From: Flagellimonas eckloniae
GTDB taxonomy: Bacteria > Bacteroidota > Bacteroidia > Flavobacteriales > Flavobacteriaceae
DNA: 64,000 nt
Direction: 5' to 3'
Assembly: GCF_001413955.1 (NCBI RefSeq)
Contig: NZ_LCTZ01000002.1
Coordinates: forward strand, 1,536,501-1,600,500
The notes below the pieces were generated by a model. It had not been told where the DNA came from, made no database searches, and saw only the letters and a list, made by a program, of their open reading frames with translations. Both the position numbers and the translations under genes were made by a program. Shown in pieces: positions 1 to 11,707 of the stretch (within the stretch, counting starts at the first letter, position 1; each line of letters starts with the position of its first letter).

Positions 1-1
1 G

Positions 2-592
2 GAAAGTGAGATTGAATCTGCACGAATTTTGGATGGAAGCAACAACAAGGAGATAGTATTTGAAAAAAAACAAGATTGGACTGTTTTTGAAATTCCACAC
101 AAAAAACCCGTTAAACCCGTTTCCGTTATTGAACTAAAAATGAAGAATGAGGCAAGCAAAACCAAGGTCAAAAACGATCTTGGGGTTTATCCGAATATAG
201 CGGCCACCCTACTAGTGGATTTTGGAGAAGTTTCCAATGCAGAACAAGAGGAAATTAAATGGATGGAAAAATTTGGGGAATGGAAGCATGTTAATCAAGT
301 AAGCAATTGGAAAGACAATGGCTCCGTAACTTGGACCGTAAATGTTCAAAAAGCTGGCTATTATTATATTGACCTTAATTATAAAGGCGAAGACAGGTTA
401 GTATGGAAAGTGGTAACCGATGAGGGAGTTGTGGTACAGAACCAACAGGCAGCAACTGAAAAGTATGTAAGTTATAATATGGGTATTGTTGAATTTAAGG
501 GAGCGGGAACCCATACACTAACTGCATCGTTGGTTGAAGGCAACAGGAATACATCAAGTTTAAAATCAATGCTATTAAAACCAACCAATTGA
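2..592 (+). CDS. C-terminal fragment, probable GH29 alpha-L-fucosidase
   Basis: The reading frame is open from the left edge (base 2) to the TGA at 590-592, so this is the last 196 residues of a gene starting outside the window. The visible part has no catalytic motif. It looks like the beta-sandwich tail of secreted flavobacterial glycoside hydrolases: alternating hydrophobic strands, many Trp and Tyr residues (WTV, GYYYIDLNY) and a final strand ending LKSMLLKP. The arrangement resembles the C-terminal domain of GH29 fucosidases, where it follows the catalytic barrel. That family assignment is from overall resemblance only and is moderate. Nothing downstream is cotranscribed; a tRNA follows after about 125 bases. 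Confidence 0.45.
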   Translation, partial: ESEIESARILDGSNNKEIVFEKKQDWTVFEIPHKKPVKPVSVIELKMKNEASKTKVKNDLGVYPNIAATLLVDFGEVSNAEQEEIKWMEKFGEWKHVNQVSNWKDNGSVTWTVNVQKAGYYYIDLNYKGEDRLVWKVVTDEGVVVQNQQAATEKYVSYNMGIVEFKGAGTHTLTASLVEGNRNTSSLKSMLLKPTN

Positions 593-718
593 TACTGTCA
601 AAGGTTTTTTAAACTATCCACTAATAAAATAAAATCCAAAAGCTATTTATTAGTATTTTTGGCGACCTAAAGTAATTTTTTGACTCTAAGTCATTCAATT
701 ACTTTTCGTTGTTAAAAA

Positions 719-802
719 GCCCACGTGGTGGAATTGGTAGACACGCTACCTTGAGGGGGTAGTGTTCGAAAGGACGTGCTGGTTCGACTCCAGTCGTGGG
801 CA
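719..802 (+). tRNA. tRNA-Leu (anticodon GAG)
   Basis: The acceptor stem GCCCACG (719-725) pairs with CGTGGGC (795-801), followed by discriminator A802. The D-arm begins TGGTGGAATTGGTAGACAC, typical of leucine tRNAs. The anticodon stem CTACC/GGTAG encloses the seven-base loop TTGAGGG, giving anticodon GAG. A long variable arm and the GTTCGACTC T-loop region follow, as expected for a class II tRNA. CCA is not encoded. Confidence 0.95.
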
Positions 803-806
803 CTTC

Positions 807-848
807 AACCCATTCAAATTTGCTTATTTTGAATGGGTTTTGTTTTTT
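807..848 (+). terminator. Rho-independent terminator after tRNA-Leu
   Basis: ACCCATTCAAA pairs with TTTGAATGGGT across a short loop and is followed by TTTGTTTTTT. It begins five bases after the tRNA and is the likely end of its transcript. Confidence 0.75.
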
Positions 849-1193
849 AAATAATGACTATCGTAAAACAATCTTGAACCCAGTCGTTCCAAAGAAATTG
901 CAACATTAAAAAACCAAAGGCTATTCTAAAAATGGTCATCACAAGTATGGATTTTGGTTTTATAAGCTTTAATACATCCCCATTAATCCCTATCGTTGTC
1001 ATTAGATGTTATTGTGGAACCCCAACACATCGGCCGTCCTTTTAATAAGCGCCAAAAGGTCTGGAAAGCAATCCCTAGGCACTTGCACATTTCCCGAATT
1101 GCATGTTAATTCTTCCAAAACTGAGGTTTTTTCTATTTTATTTATGAAAATAGTAAGCAAGTTTTATCATTATAAGTTAGGTTCATGTCATAT
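849..1193. other. Non-coding stretch between tRNA-Leu and the carotenoid regulator
   Basis: I see no convincing gene here. A 68-codon plus-strand frame beginning at 1006 has no recognisable features and runs into the promoter of the next gene, so I treat it as chance. The promoter-proximal end is described separately. Confidence 0.6.
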
Positions 1194-1207
1194 AAATTGT
1201 AAATTTG
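1194..1207 (+). promoter_or_regulatory. Putative promoter -7 box and overlapping dyad for the carotenoid operon
   Basis: TAAATTTG at 1200-1207 matches the Bacteroidota -7 consensus TAnnTTTG and lies 21 bases before the ATG at 1229. A perfect dyad, AAATT-GTA-AATTT (1194-1206), overlaps it. A repressor bound there would block the polymerase, which suits autoregulation by the MerR/CarH-like product encoded next. The -33 match is poor (TTA or TAG instead of TTG). Confidence 0.45.
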
Positions 1208-1228
1208 TTTAACGTTTATATTCAAAAG

Positions 1229-2128
1229 ATGAACAATGTAAAAAAATCTTTCAGCATCAGGGATATGGAAAATCTCTCCGGTATCAAAGCCCATACCATT
1301 AGAATCTGGGAAAAAAGATATAATCTATTTACGCCGGAACGCACAAGTACAAACATTAGGACATACAGTCTACCAAGTTTACAAAAGCTATTGAATATTA
1401 CGTTGCTCTATAATAATGGCTATAAGATTTCCAAAATAGCCAAAATAGAAGAATCCAACATACCTGTACTTGTAAGGGAAATTGTTTCAAATAACAGTGA
1501 AAAAAGTCATGCCCTAAATGCTTTTAAATTAGCAATGGTAAACTTTGACCAAACACTTTTTCAAAACACCTATAATAGCTTACTATCAGAAAGATCATTC
1601 AGGGATATTTTCAACGAAGTATTTATTCCTCTTTTGAATGAGCTCGGGCTTTTGTGGCAAACAGATACCATTAGTCCCTCACATGAGCATTTTATATCGC
1701 ATTTGATAAAGCAAAAGATATACATCAATACTGAAAAACTCCAAATGGTGGAACCTACGCAAAAAGATAAGGTTTTTGCACTTTTTCTGCCCGAAAATGA
1801 AATTCATGAAATTGGTTTGCTGTATCTCAATTACGAAATTGTGCTAAGGGGTTATAAATCCATCTATCTTGGACAGACCATGCCCATTGAAAGTCTGGTG
1901 GATTTATTGAAATATTATGACAATGTGCATTTTGTATCCTATTTTACAGTTTCTCCCACCAAAGACGAACTATCCGCATATTTCGATCAGTTTTCAAAAA
2001 CCTTAAACACATCTGGTAACTCTAAACTTTATGTATTGGGTCATCAGATCCAGTATATAGACAGAGATCTTCTTCCAAACACCATAAAGACTTTCAATTC
2101 CCTTGAACATTTAATAAGCGTAATCTAA
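1229..2128 (+). CDS. CarH/LitR-like MerR regulator with B12-binding photosensory domain
   Basis: This is probably a light-responsive repressor of the adjacent carotenoid genes. I chose the ATG at 1229 (299 aa) because the upstream TTG at 1205 lies inside the promoter box. Residues 8-75 form a MerR-type winged helix (SGIKAHTIRIWEKRY). The rest resembles the cobalamin-binding module of CarH. The Wx9EH signature is present (W143, E153-H154), as is ExHxxG (E191, H193, G196), whose His is the lower cobalt ligand in the family. Known CarH proteins bind adenosylcobalamin, repress as tetramers in the dark and fall apart in light. Conservation of both motifs suggests true B12 photochemistry rather than the light-blind CarA state. 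It precedes crtI by 16 bases and probably heads the operon. Confidence 0.85.
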   Translation: MNNVKKSFSIRDMENLSGIKAHTIRIWEKRYNLFTPERTSTNIRTYSLPSLQKLLNITLLYNNGYKISKIAKIEESNIPVLVREIVSNNSEKSHALNAFKLAMVNFDQTLFQNTYNSLLSERSFRDIFNEVFIPLLNELGLLWQTDTISPSHEHFISHLIKQKIYINTEKLQMVEPTQKDKVFALFLPENEIHEIGLLYLNYEIVLRGYKSIYLGQTMPIESLVDLLKYYDNVHFVSYFTVSPTKDELSAYFDQFSKTLNTSGNSKLYVLGHQIQYIDRDLLPNTIKTFNSLEHLISVI

Positions 2129-2144
2129 GAGAAGACGATTTAAA

Positions 2145-3599
2145 ATGAAGAAAGTAATCATCATAGGTTCTGGTTTTTCGTCCCTATCTGCTTCCTGCTA
2201 TATGGCAAAAGCTGGTTATGATGTCTCTGTTTTTGAAAAAAACAGTACCGTTGGTGGGCGTGCAAGACAATTAAAAAGAGAAGGATTTACGTTTGATATT
2301 GGGCCTAGTTGGTATTGGATGCCCGATATTTTTGATAAGTTTTTCGCGGATTTTGGTAAAAAAACTTCAGACTATTACCAACTGGATAAATTGAACCCAG
2401 CCTATAAAATTTTTTTTGATGACGACATCATCACCATTGAAGATTCAATGGATAAAATTTGTAGGGAGTTCGAGCGAATTGAGTCAGGTAGTAGCTCCCA
2501 TTTAAGGGATTTTATAGGTAAGGCGCAAGAAAATTATGATATAGCTATAAATAAAGTTGTTTTAAAACCCGGTCTATCCCCCTTGGAATTGGTTACAAAG
2601 GAAACCGTTTTTAGAGTAGACCAATTTTTTAAGACCATCAGTCAAGAAGTCCGCAAAAGATTCAAGAATCCAAAATTAATTTCAACTTTAGAGTTTCCTG
2701 TACTTTTTTTAGGAGCCAAACCGAGTAAGACACCTTCTTTTTATAGTTTCATGAATTTTGCTGATTTTGGACTAGGCACTTGGCATCCAAAAGGGGGCAT
2801 GTATGAAATCATTAAGGCCATGAAGAATTTGGCGGAAGAATTAGGGGTGAAAATACATACCGAGAATAACGTAACCAAAATCTTGGTTTCTGAAGGAAAA
2901 GTATCTGGAATACATACCAATGGTAAAAATGTAGTGGCAGATTTTGTTATCAGTGGTGCTGATTACCACCACTCGGAGACTCTTTTGGACGATAAATACA
3001 AGCAATATTCTGAAAACTATTGGGATAGTAAAGTCTATGCCCCTTCCTCCTTGCTTTTTTATATTGGTTTTGATAAAAAATTAAAAAACCTAGAACACCA
3101 TAATCTCTTTTTTGACACCGATTTTGAAAAACACGCCCAAGAAATTTATGACGACCCCAAATGGCCCAGTAACCCATTATTTTACGCAAACTTTCCGTCC
3201 ATCACAGACAAATCAATGGCTCCCGATGGATGTGAAAATGGATTTTTCCTTGTTCCCATAGCTCCAGACTTGGAAGATACTCCCCAATTAAGGAAGCAAT
3301 ACTTCGACATTATTATGGATAGATTTGAAAAACGCACAGGGCAAGATGTTAAAAATTCCATTATATTTAAAGAGAGCTTTTGTGTAAATGACTTTATTGA
3401 ACAATACAATTCTTATAAGGGCAATGCATATGGCATGGCAAATACACTAAAACAAACTGCCTTTTTAAGACCCAACCTTAGAAGTAGTAAAGTGAAGAAT
3501 TTGTTTTTTACAGGTCAGCTTACAGTTCCGGGGCCTGGTGTCCCACCTTCCTTGATTTCCGGAAAATTAGTATCTGATTTGATAATTAAAAAGACTTAG
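2145..3599 (+). CDS. crtI: Phytoene desaturase (CrtI type)
   Basis: This FAD-dependent enzyme is expected to desaturate phytoene to lycopene. At 484 residues it has the usual family length. The N-terminal dinucleotide-binding fold shows GSGFSS at 8-13, acidic E31 and the GGRAR motif at 37-41, followed by FDIGPSWYWMP. The C-terminus carries the FAD-contact motif LFFTGQLTVPGPGVPPS, diagnostic of CrtI-type desaturases. It follows the CarH-like gene and ends three bases before crtB, so the genes are probably cotranscribed. A second CrtI-family member lies at 4892. This one is assigned as the phytoene desaturase because of its adjacency to crtB and its canonical C-terminal motif. Confidence 0.92.
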   Translation: MKKVIIIGSGFSSLSASCYMAKAGYDVSVFEKNSTVGGRARQLKREGFTFDIGPSWYWMPDIFDKFFADFGKKTSDYYQLDKLNPAYKIFFDDDIITIEDSMDKICREFERIESGSSSHLRDFIGKAQENYDIAINKVVLKPGLSPLELVTKETVFRVDQFFKTISQEVRKRFKNPKLISTLEFPVLFLGAKPSKTPSFYSFMNFADFGLGTWHPKGGMYEIIKAMKNLAEELGVKIHTENNVTKILVSEGKVSGIHTNGKNVVADFVISGADYHHSETLLDDKYKQYSENYWDSKVYAPSSLLFYIGFDKKLKNLEHHNLFFDTDFEKHAQEIYDDPKWPSNPLFYANFPSITDKSMAPDGCENGFFLVPIAPDLEDTPQLRKQYFDIIMDRFEKRTGQDVKNSIIFKESFCVNDFIEQYNSYKGNAYGMANTLKQTAFLRPNLRSSKVKNLFFTGQLTVPGPGVPPSLISGKLVSDLIIKKT

Positions 3600-3602
3600 C
3601 AG

Positions 3603-4442
3603 ATGAAAACTATTTTTGATCAGGTATCCTACAACTGCAGCAAAATTGTTACTGAAACATATAGTACTTCATTTGCTTTAGCCACCAAAATGTTATCAAC
3701 CTCTATTAGAAAGGATATTTATAATATTTATGGGTTTGTTCGCTTTGCGGATGAGATTGTTGACACCTTTCATGAATACAACAAAAAAGAGCTTTTCGGA
3801 AAATTTGAAAAAGCACTGGAAGATGCCATTTCAAGCAAGATTAGTTTGAACCCAATCCTTAATTCTTTTCAACATACCTATCATAAATACAACATCCCTC
3901 ACCATTTAGTGGAAGCATTTATGAAAAGTATGCGAATGGATCTCTCCAAGAAGAAATACAGCACTATTGAAGAATACAAGGAATATATATATGGGTCGGC
4001 AGATGTGGTTGGCTTAATGTGTCTTTGTGTGTTTGTGAATGGCGATAAAGAAAAGTATGAAGAGTTGAAAGAGCCTGCAATGGCCTTGGGGTCGGCCTTT
4101 CAAAAAGTGAACTTTCTTAGGGATTTAAAAGCCGATTATGAGGAGTTGGAACGAAGCTACTTTCCCAATACAGATTTGATGAAGTTGGATGAAGAGTCCA
4201 AGAAAAGAATCGTAGATGAGATAAAAGCGGATTTTGCGATGGGCTATACCGGTATTGTGAATCTGCCCCAAGAAGCTAAATTTGGTGTTTATACAGCTTA
4301 TAAGTATTACCGGAAGCTTCTTGATAAACTTCAAAACACTCCTCCGTTAGAAATAAAAAACAAACGGATTCGTGTTTCAAATTATCAAAAATTTGGGCTT
4401 TTGGCAAAGTCCTATGTTAATTACAAACTACAATTGGTCTAA
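3603..4442 (+). CDS. crtB: Phytoene synthase
   Basis: Condenses two geranylgeranyl diphosphates into phytoene, the first committed carotenoid step. The 279-residue protein belongs to the squalene/phytoene synthase family. Both Asp-rich, Mg-binding motifs are visible: D50-E-I-V-D54 in helix context FVRFADEIVD, and D174-L-K-A-D178 in NFLRDLKADYEEL. The YSTSFALATKML segment near residues 20-31 is also typical. It starts three bases after the crtI stop, and its stop directly abuts the crtZ start, which implies tight translational coupling. The substrate-forming GGPP synthase is not in this window. Confidence 0.93.
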   Translation: MKTIFDQVSYNCSKIVTETYSTSFALATKMLSTSIRKDIYNIYGFVRFADEIVDTFHEYNKKELFGKFEKALEDAISSKISLNPILNSFQHTYHKYNIPHHLVEAFMKSMRMDLSKKKYSTIEEYKEYIYGSADVVGLMCLCVFVNGDKEKYEELKEPAMALGSAFQKVNFLRDLKADYEELERSYFPNTDLMKLDEESKKRIVDEIKADFAMGYTGIVNLPQEAKFGVYTAYKYYRKLLDKLQNTPPLEIKNKRIRVSNYQKFGLLAKSYVNYKLQLV

Positions 4443-6989
<2,547 letters not shown>

Positions 6990-7001
<12 letters not shown>

Positions 7002-7697
7002 ATTCGGTAATGGGTTTCTCCCATTCCAACTACCTACAGAACGATAGGGTTGAAAACGTGAAAACAATTCTTCTTTGTACCATTTTAGCTCCCGGGTATA
7101 TCCAATGGCCTTTGCATGCGGTTTGCTTTGGTAAGCAAAACCATCCAACGATTTCTGATCTTTCCAAACACTAAAGGTAGCCATCTGTTTTATGGGCACT
7201 TCGCCAAATCCTTTTGTATAAATGAGACCCTTATTTTCAAGTAGTTGCTGTTGGGAAATAGGTACGTATTTCCAAAATCGATATAACAATCGAGTTTTTA
7301 TGGTTGCTCTGGTTATTGCAACGACAAAAGGGTTTCCATCATCTATTTCCTCACTCTTCTGAAATGGATTAGCCCCAGACCACTTCCCTCTACTAATACT
7401 ATTTTTTAAATAGACGCTCCAGTATTCTTTGCTGTGTTTCTCATATTTTTTCATTAATGGGGATTCTTCAAAAAAATGATTTGCCATCTTATCACTTTCC
7501 CAAACTTGTAATAAAGCGTATGTACTCCAATCAGGTAATGGATTAAACCCTTCTTTTCCACTTCCCCATAGCTTATAAAATTGTAAACCCCGTACTTTTT
7601 TAAGGGTAGCATGCGCAAATTGCATCATACCAAAAGCCCAAAGTTTATCCCTGAGAGATGTGTATTTAAATAATGTTATAGTAGTTACTTGAGACAT
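6990..7697 (-). CDS. crtA: CrtA-like carotenoid oxygenase (putative 2-hydroxylase)
   Basis: A 235-residue member of the spheroidene monooxygenase (CrtA) family, recognised by the N-terminal ITLFKYTSLRDKLWAFGMM region, the LWGSGKEGFNPLPDWSTYALL block, and a C-terminal SVWKDQKSLDGFAY...HAKAI...WYKEELFSRF block. In purple bacteria the family oxidises C2 of acyclic carotenoids. A flavobacterial relative is known to act as a carotenoid 2-hydroxylase in myxol synthesis, which fits this neighbourhood. It lies on the opposite strand, convergent to the cruF-like gene with a 12-base overlap, so it needs its own promoter. No membrane segments are evident. Confidence 0.8.
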
Positions 7698-7739
7698 CTA
7701 AAACCTGTTAATAGCCTGCCTTGTGAAAATTGTATACAG

Positions 7740-8300
7740 TTATTTTGCAATTAAATTATCCAGTAATGAATATACTTTACTGGTATTCCAATCTGCAATT
7801 CTTTGCTTGTAGATTACAATATTACCCGATTTATCTATCAAATAAGACGAAGGTACCTCATCTGGGTTAATCGGTGTTTTTTCACCTATAATTAAGTATG
7901 TAACTGGGAAGGTAAACCCATGTTTTGCCATAAATTCTTCAACTGGTGGTCTATTCTCATTGGTTATGATATAGAAATCCATCTTTCCCTTATACCTATC
8001 ATACATTTTTTGAATACTTGCCAACTCTGCTTCACAAGGCAAGCGCCATGACGCCCAAAGGTTAATAAAAACTACATTGCCTTCTGATTTATCAAAATTA
8101 AAGAAGTTCCATTCGGCATCTTTTAACTTCCAATCATAATCCGCTATTTTTTCCCTGTTGGCTTCTTCTATCACCGGAGGTGAGAATGAGAATATCCTGT
8201 TCAGGAGAATCTTGCCATAATGTCCCATTGGAGTAACAAAAAATGAAAGTATAAAAAGCATCACTGCAATATTCAATATGGTCTTTTTATTTATTTTCAT
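7740..8300 (-). CDS. TlpA-like thioredoxin-fold protein with degenerate active site
   Basis: A membrane-anchored periplasmic thioredoxin-fold protein of 186 residues. An N-terminal signal anchor (about 8-25) is followed by a TlpA/ResA-type domain with VVFINLWASW, the VPSSYLIDKSG strand that usually carries the cis-proline, and a C-terminal helix. The active site reads W82-A-S-W-R-L-P-C89. The first Cys of the expected WCxPC is Arg86, so ordinary disulfide exchange is not possible. The codon is CGC, one transition from Cys TGC, so a recent mutation or a sequencing error should be considered. It stands downstream of acn, with a terminator between them. No partner is obvious nearby. Confidence 0.8.
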   Translation of the reverse strand: MKINKKTILNIAVMLFILSFFVTPMGHYGKILLNRIFSFSPPVIEEANREKIADYDWKLKDAEWNFFNFDKSEGNVVFINLWASWRLPCEAELASIQKMYDRYKGKMDFYIITNENRPPVEEFMAKHGFTFPVTYLIIGEKTPINPDEVPSSYLIDKSGNIVIYKQRIADWNTSKVYSLLDNLIAK

Positions 8301-8322
8301 TTATATGGGTTTGATTAAAACT

Positions 8323-8355
8323 AAAAAACTCCTGATGCAATATCAGGAGTTTTTT
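8323..8355 (-). terminator. Intrinsic terminator of the aconitase gene
   Basis: On the minus strand ACTCCTGAT-ATTGC-ATCAGGAGT is followed by TTTTTTAG. It lies 22 bases beyond the acn stop and upstream of the TlpA-like gene, so it isolates the two. Confidence 0.85.
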
Positions 8356-8376
8356 TCGAATTATCTTAAAACTGTT

Positions 8377-10647
8377 CTATGCATTCTCCTTTTTAATGAC
8401 ATTTAAAGCAGAACCTTCCCTGAACCATTCAATTTGCGAATCGTTATAGGTATGGTTTACTTTAATAGTATCCGTACTTCCATCAGCATGCACAACTTCC
8501 AAGGTCAATTGTTTTCCAGGAGCAAAATCGGTTATATCAACAAAGTTGAAGGTATCGTCTTCTTGAATTAAATCATAATCACTTTCATTGACAAAAGTCA
8601 AGGCCAACATACCTTGTTTCTTCAAATTGGTCTCGTGAATCCTTGCGAACGACTTTACCAATACAGCTGCAACACCCAAATGTCTTGGTTGCATTGCGGC
8701 ATGTTCCCGTGAAGAACCTTCCCCATAGTTATGGTCACCCACAACAATAGTTCGTATTCCTTCCTTTTTATAGGCACGTTGTGCATCTGGAACAGCACCG
8801 TATTCTCCAGTCAATTGGTTTTTAACAAAGTTCGTTTGCTTGTTAAAAGCATTGACCGCCCCAATTAGGGTGTTATTGGCGATGTTATCTAAATGTCCTC
8901 TATAGCGAAGCCAGGGGCCTGCCATGGAAATATGGTCAGTTGTACATTTTCCAAATGGTTTAATCAGTAATTTCACGCCTTGTAAGCTTTCAGGAGTGAT
9001 TGGAACAAATGGATCTAAAAGCTGTAATCTTTCGGATGTTGGTGAAACTACCACTTGTACTCCACTTCCATCCTCCATTGGTGCAATAAACCCGGCATCT
9101 TCAACTGCAAAACCTTCTGGTGGCAACTCATATCCTCTTGGTTCATCTAATAATACCTCTTCACCATCTTCATTAATCAGCTTATCTGTCATTGGATTAA
9201 AATCCAACCTTCCAGATATCGCAATTGCGGTCACCAACTCCGGAGATCCTACAAAAGCTAGGGTATTTGGATTACCATCCGCACGTTTTGCAAAGTTTCT
9301 ATTGAACGAATGCACAATGGTATTTCGTGGACCATCAGCAGCTTTGTCCCCATAGCGGTCCCACATTCCAATACAAGGCCCACATGCATTTGCAAATACA
9401 GTAGCACCTACATTGTTAAAGGTCTTTATGAAACCATCTCTTTCAATGGTATATCTCACTTGTTCTGAACCTGGAGTTATGGTAAACTCCGATTTCATCT
9501 TTAGATTCTTTTCTGAAACCTGCTTTGCCAAAGATGCTGCCCTTGAAATATCTTCATAAGAAGAATTGGTACAAGAACCTATTAGACCGACCTCAACGTT
9601 TAATGGCCAATCATTTTCTCTGGCCGCCTCACTCATCTTGGAAATTGGTGTTGCCAAATCTGGAGTGAAAGGTCCATTTAAATGTGGTTCCAAAGTATTT
9701 AAATCAATTTCTATCAACTGATCAAAATAGTCATCTGGGTTTGCATACACTTCAGCATCAGCAGTTAAATGCTCTTTTACTGCAAATGCTGCATCAGCTA
9801 CATCTGCACGATCTGTAGCTCTTAAATAGCGATCCATGGATTCATCATACCCAAAAGTAGATGTGGTTGCACCAACTTCTGCTCCCATGTTACAAATGGT
9901 ACCTTTACCAGTACAGGACATTGATGTTGCGCCTTCTCCAAAGTATTCAACAATGGCTCCTGTACCGCCCTTTGCTGTGAGGATATCTGCCACTTTTAAG
10001 ATTACATCTTTTGGCGCTGTCCAACCCGATAGTTTTCCGGTCAATTTTACTCCAATCAATTTTGGGAACTTCAATTCCCAAGCCATACCTGCCATTACAT
10101 CCACTGCATCTGCTCCTCCAACACCAATAGCAACCATTCCCAATCCACCGGCATTTACCGTGTGGGAATCTGTTCCTATCATCATTCCACCAGGGAATGC
10201 ATAATTTTCAAGTACCACTTGGTGAATAATCCCTGCTCCCGGTTTCCAGAAACCAATTCCATACTTATTGGAGACTGATTCCAAAAAGTCAAAAACTTCA
10301 TTACTGGTTTCGTTTGCTCTCTTTAAATCTGTCTTTGCATCAACTTTGGCTTGAATCAAATGATCGCAATGTACCGTTGTGGGCACTGCCACCTTAGGTT
10401 TTCCGGCATGCATGAACTGTAGCAACGCCATTTGGGCCGTAGCATCTTGACAAGCTACCCTGTCAGGGGCAAAATCAACATAATCCTTACCTCTTGAAAA
10501 TTGTTTGGTAGGTGTTCCTTCCCATAAATGCGAGTACAATATTTTTTCTGAAAGGGTCAAAGGTCTTCCCACTAATTCACGGGCCTTTTCAATACGCTCT
10601 CCCATTGAAGCGTAAACCCCTTTAATCATGTCAATGTCAAATGCCAT
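8377..10647 (-). CDS. acn: Aconitate hydratase (mitochondrial-type aconitase)
   Basis: Interconverts citrate and isocitrate in the TCA cycle, in the cytoplasm, using a [4Fe-4S] cluster. The 756 residues match mitochondrial-type aconitases rather than the longer AcnA or AcnB. Visible motifs are the substrate segment [14 protein letters not shown], the first cluster Cys in [11 protein letters not shown], the paired cluster Cys in NACGPCIG, and the swivelling domain with [11 protein letters not shown]. The start is the ATG at 10647; a -7 promoter box lies 35 bases upstream. It is monocistronic by layout, with a terminator directly downstream. Confidence 0.96.
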   Translation of the reverse strand: MAFDIDMIKGVYASMGERIEKARELVGRPLTLSEKILYSHLWEGTPTKQFSRGKDYVDFAPDRVACQDATAQMALLQFMHAGKPKVAVPTTVHCDHLIQAKVDAKTDLKRANETSNEVFDFLESVSNKYGIGFWKPGAGIIHQVVLENYAFPGGMMIGTDSHTVNAGGLGMVAIGVGGADAVDVMAGMAWELKFPKLIGVKLTGKLSGWTAPKDVILKVADILTAKGGTGAIVEYFGEGATSMSCTGKGTICNMGAEVGATTSTFGYDESMDRYLRATDRADVADAAFAVKEHLTADAEVYANPDDYFDQLIEIDLNTLEPHLNGPFTPDLATPISKMSEAARENDWPLNVEVGLIGSCTNSSYEDISRAASLAKQVSEKNLKMKSEFTITPGSEQVRYTIERDGFIKTFNNVGATVFANACGPCIGMWDRYGDKAADGPRNTIVHSFNRNFAKRADGNPNTLAFVGSPELVTAIAISGRLDFNPMTDKLINEDGEEVLLDEPRGYELPPEGFAVEDAGFIAPMEDGSGVQVVVSPTSERLQLLDPFVPITPESLQGVKLLIKPFGKCTTDHISMAGPWLRYRGHLDNIANNTLIGAVNAFNKQTNFVKNQLTGEYGAVPDAQRAYKKEGIRTIVVGDHNYGEGSSREHAAMQPRHLGVAAVLVKSFARIHETNLKKQGMLALTFVNESDYDLIQEDDTFNFVDITDFAPGKQLTLEVVHADGSTDTIKVNHTYNDSQIEWFREGSALNVIKKENA

Positions 10648-10681
10648 TCTACAATTGGATTTTAAGATTTCAGTAATAAGG

Positions 10682-10689
10682 CAAATTTA
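10682..10689 (-). promoter_or_regulatory. Putative -7 promoter box for acn
   Basis: The minus strand reads TAAATTTG, an exact match to TAnnTTTG, 35 bases before the acn ATG. At the expected distance upstream only TTC is found for the -33 TTG, so the promoter is partial by consensus. Confidence 0.5.
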
Positions 10690-10749
10690 GTGAAATACCT
10701 ACGATTAAGGAATTAGAATTAACCTAAATAAATGGGAATGATTTGATAT

Positions 10750-11703
10750 TTATAACAATTCTGAAATAATATTTTCCTCAGAAATGCCTTCTGCCTCAGC
10801 TTTGTAGTTTTTTAATATTCTATGCTTAAGAATTCCCATGGAAATGGCTTTTACATCTTCTATATCGGGAGAGAACTTTCCATTGATTGCTGCATGCGCT
10901 TTGGCTCCCAAAACCAAATTTTGGGATGCTCTTGGCCCTGCACCCCAATCTACATAATTATTGACATAGTCCAATGAACCATCCATTCCAGGGCGTGTTT
11001 TATTGACCAACTTAACCGCATAATCAATTACGTTGTCTGGTACTGGTATCCTTCGTATTAAATGTTGCACAGCTATGATTTCATCGGCATTGAACAGCGT
11101 GTTTATTTGTGCACTCTCATCAGTAGTTGTGGACTTAACAACTTGTATTTCTTCTGCTATTGAGGGATATTTTAATTCTATAGCAAACATAAAACGGTCC
11201 AATTGGGCCTCTGGAAGTGGATAAGTACCTTCTTGTTCAATAGGGTTTTGTGTAGCAAGTACAAAATAGGGCATATCCAATTTATATTGCTGTCCTGCAA
11301 TGGTAACCGCTCTTTCTTGCATGGCCTCAAGAAGAGCTGCTTGGGTTTTTGGAGGAGTTCTATTGATTTCATCCGCTAAAATAATATTACCAAAAACCGG
11401 CCCCTTAATAAATTTAAAATTTCTATTTTGATCTAGTACCTCACTACCTAAAATATCGCTGGGCATTAAATCTGGGGTAAATTGAATTCTTTTAAAATCC
11501 AATCCCAAAGTTTGGGCAATAGTGTTTACCATCAAGGTCTTTGCAAGTCCTGGAACACCAATTAAAAGCGAATGTCCACCCGTGTATATGGAAAGTAAAA
11601 TTTGCTCGATTACTTTGTCTTGACCAACAATAATCTTTGCAATCTCTTTCTTTAGGGCCTTATGTTTTTTTACAAGATTTTCAACAGCAACAACATCTGA
11701 CAT
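10750..11703 (-). CDS. MoxR-family AAA+ ATPase
   Basis: A cytoplasmic AAA+ ATPase of 317 residues. The Walker A motif GVPGLAKT is near residue 58 and the Walker B motif ILADEINR near residue 110. The following TPPKTQAALLEAMQER is diagnostic of the MoxR subgroup, and FVLATQNPIEQEGTYPLPEAQLDRF carries sensor 1 and the arginine region. MoxR ATPases act as chaperones for protein or cofactor maturation, often with a VWA-domain partner. No VWA gene lies here; instead it follows two parvulin-type chaperone genes on the same strand with a four-base gap, pointing to a joint envelope-quality role. The client is unknown. Confidence 0.9.
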   Translation of the reverse strand: MSDVVAVENLVKKHKALKKEIAKIIVGQDKVIEQILLSIYTGGHSLLIGVPGLAKTLMVNTIAQTLGLDFKRIQFTPDLMPSDILGSEVLDQNRNFKFIKGPVFGNIILADEINRTPPKTQAALLEAMQERAVTIAGQQYKLDMPYFVLATQNPIEQEGTYPLPEAQLDRFMFAIELKYPSIAEEIQVVKSTTTDESAQINTLFNADEIIAVQHLIRRIPVPDNVIDYAVKLVNKTRPGMDGSLDYVNNYVDWGAGPRASQNLVLGAKAHAAINGKFSPDIEDVKAISMGILKHRILKNYKAEAEGISEENIISELL

Positions 11704-11707
11704 GCAC

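Noticed and set aside
1006..1212. 68-codon plus-strand frame before the CarH-like gene
   Set aside because: No family features, and its end overlaps the likely promoter of the next gene.
8924..9355. Plus-strand frames of 122-143 codons inside aconitase
   Set aside because: Antisense to a well-conserved gene, with no own features.
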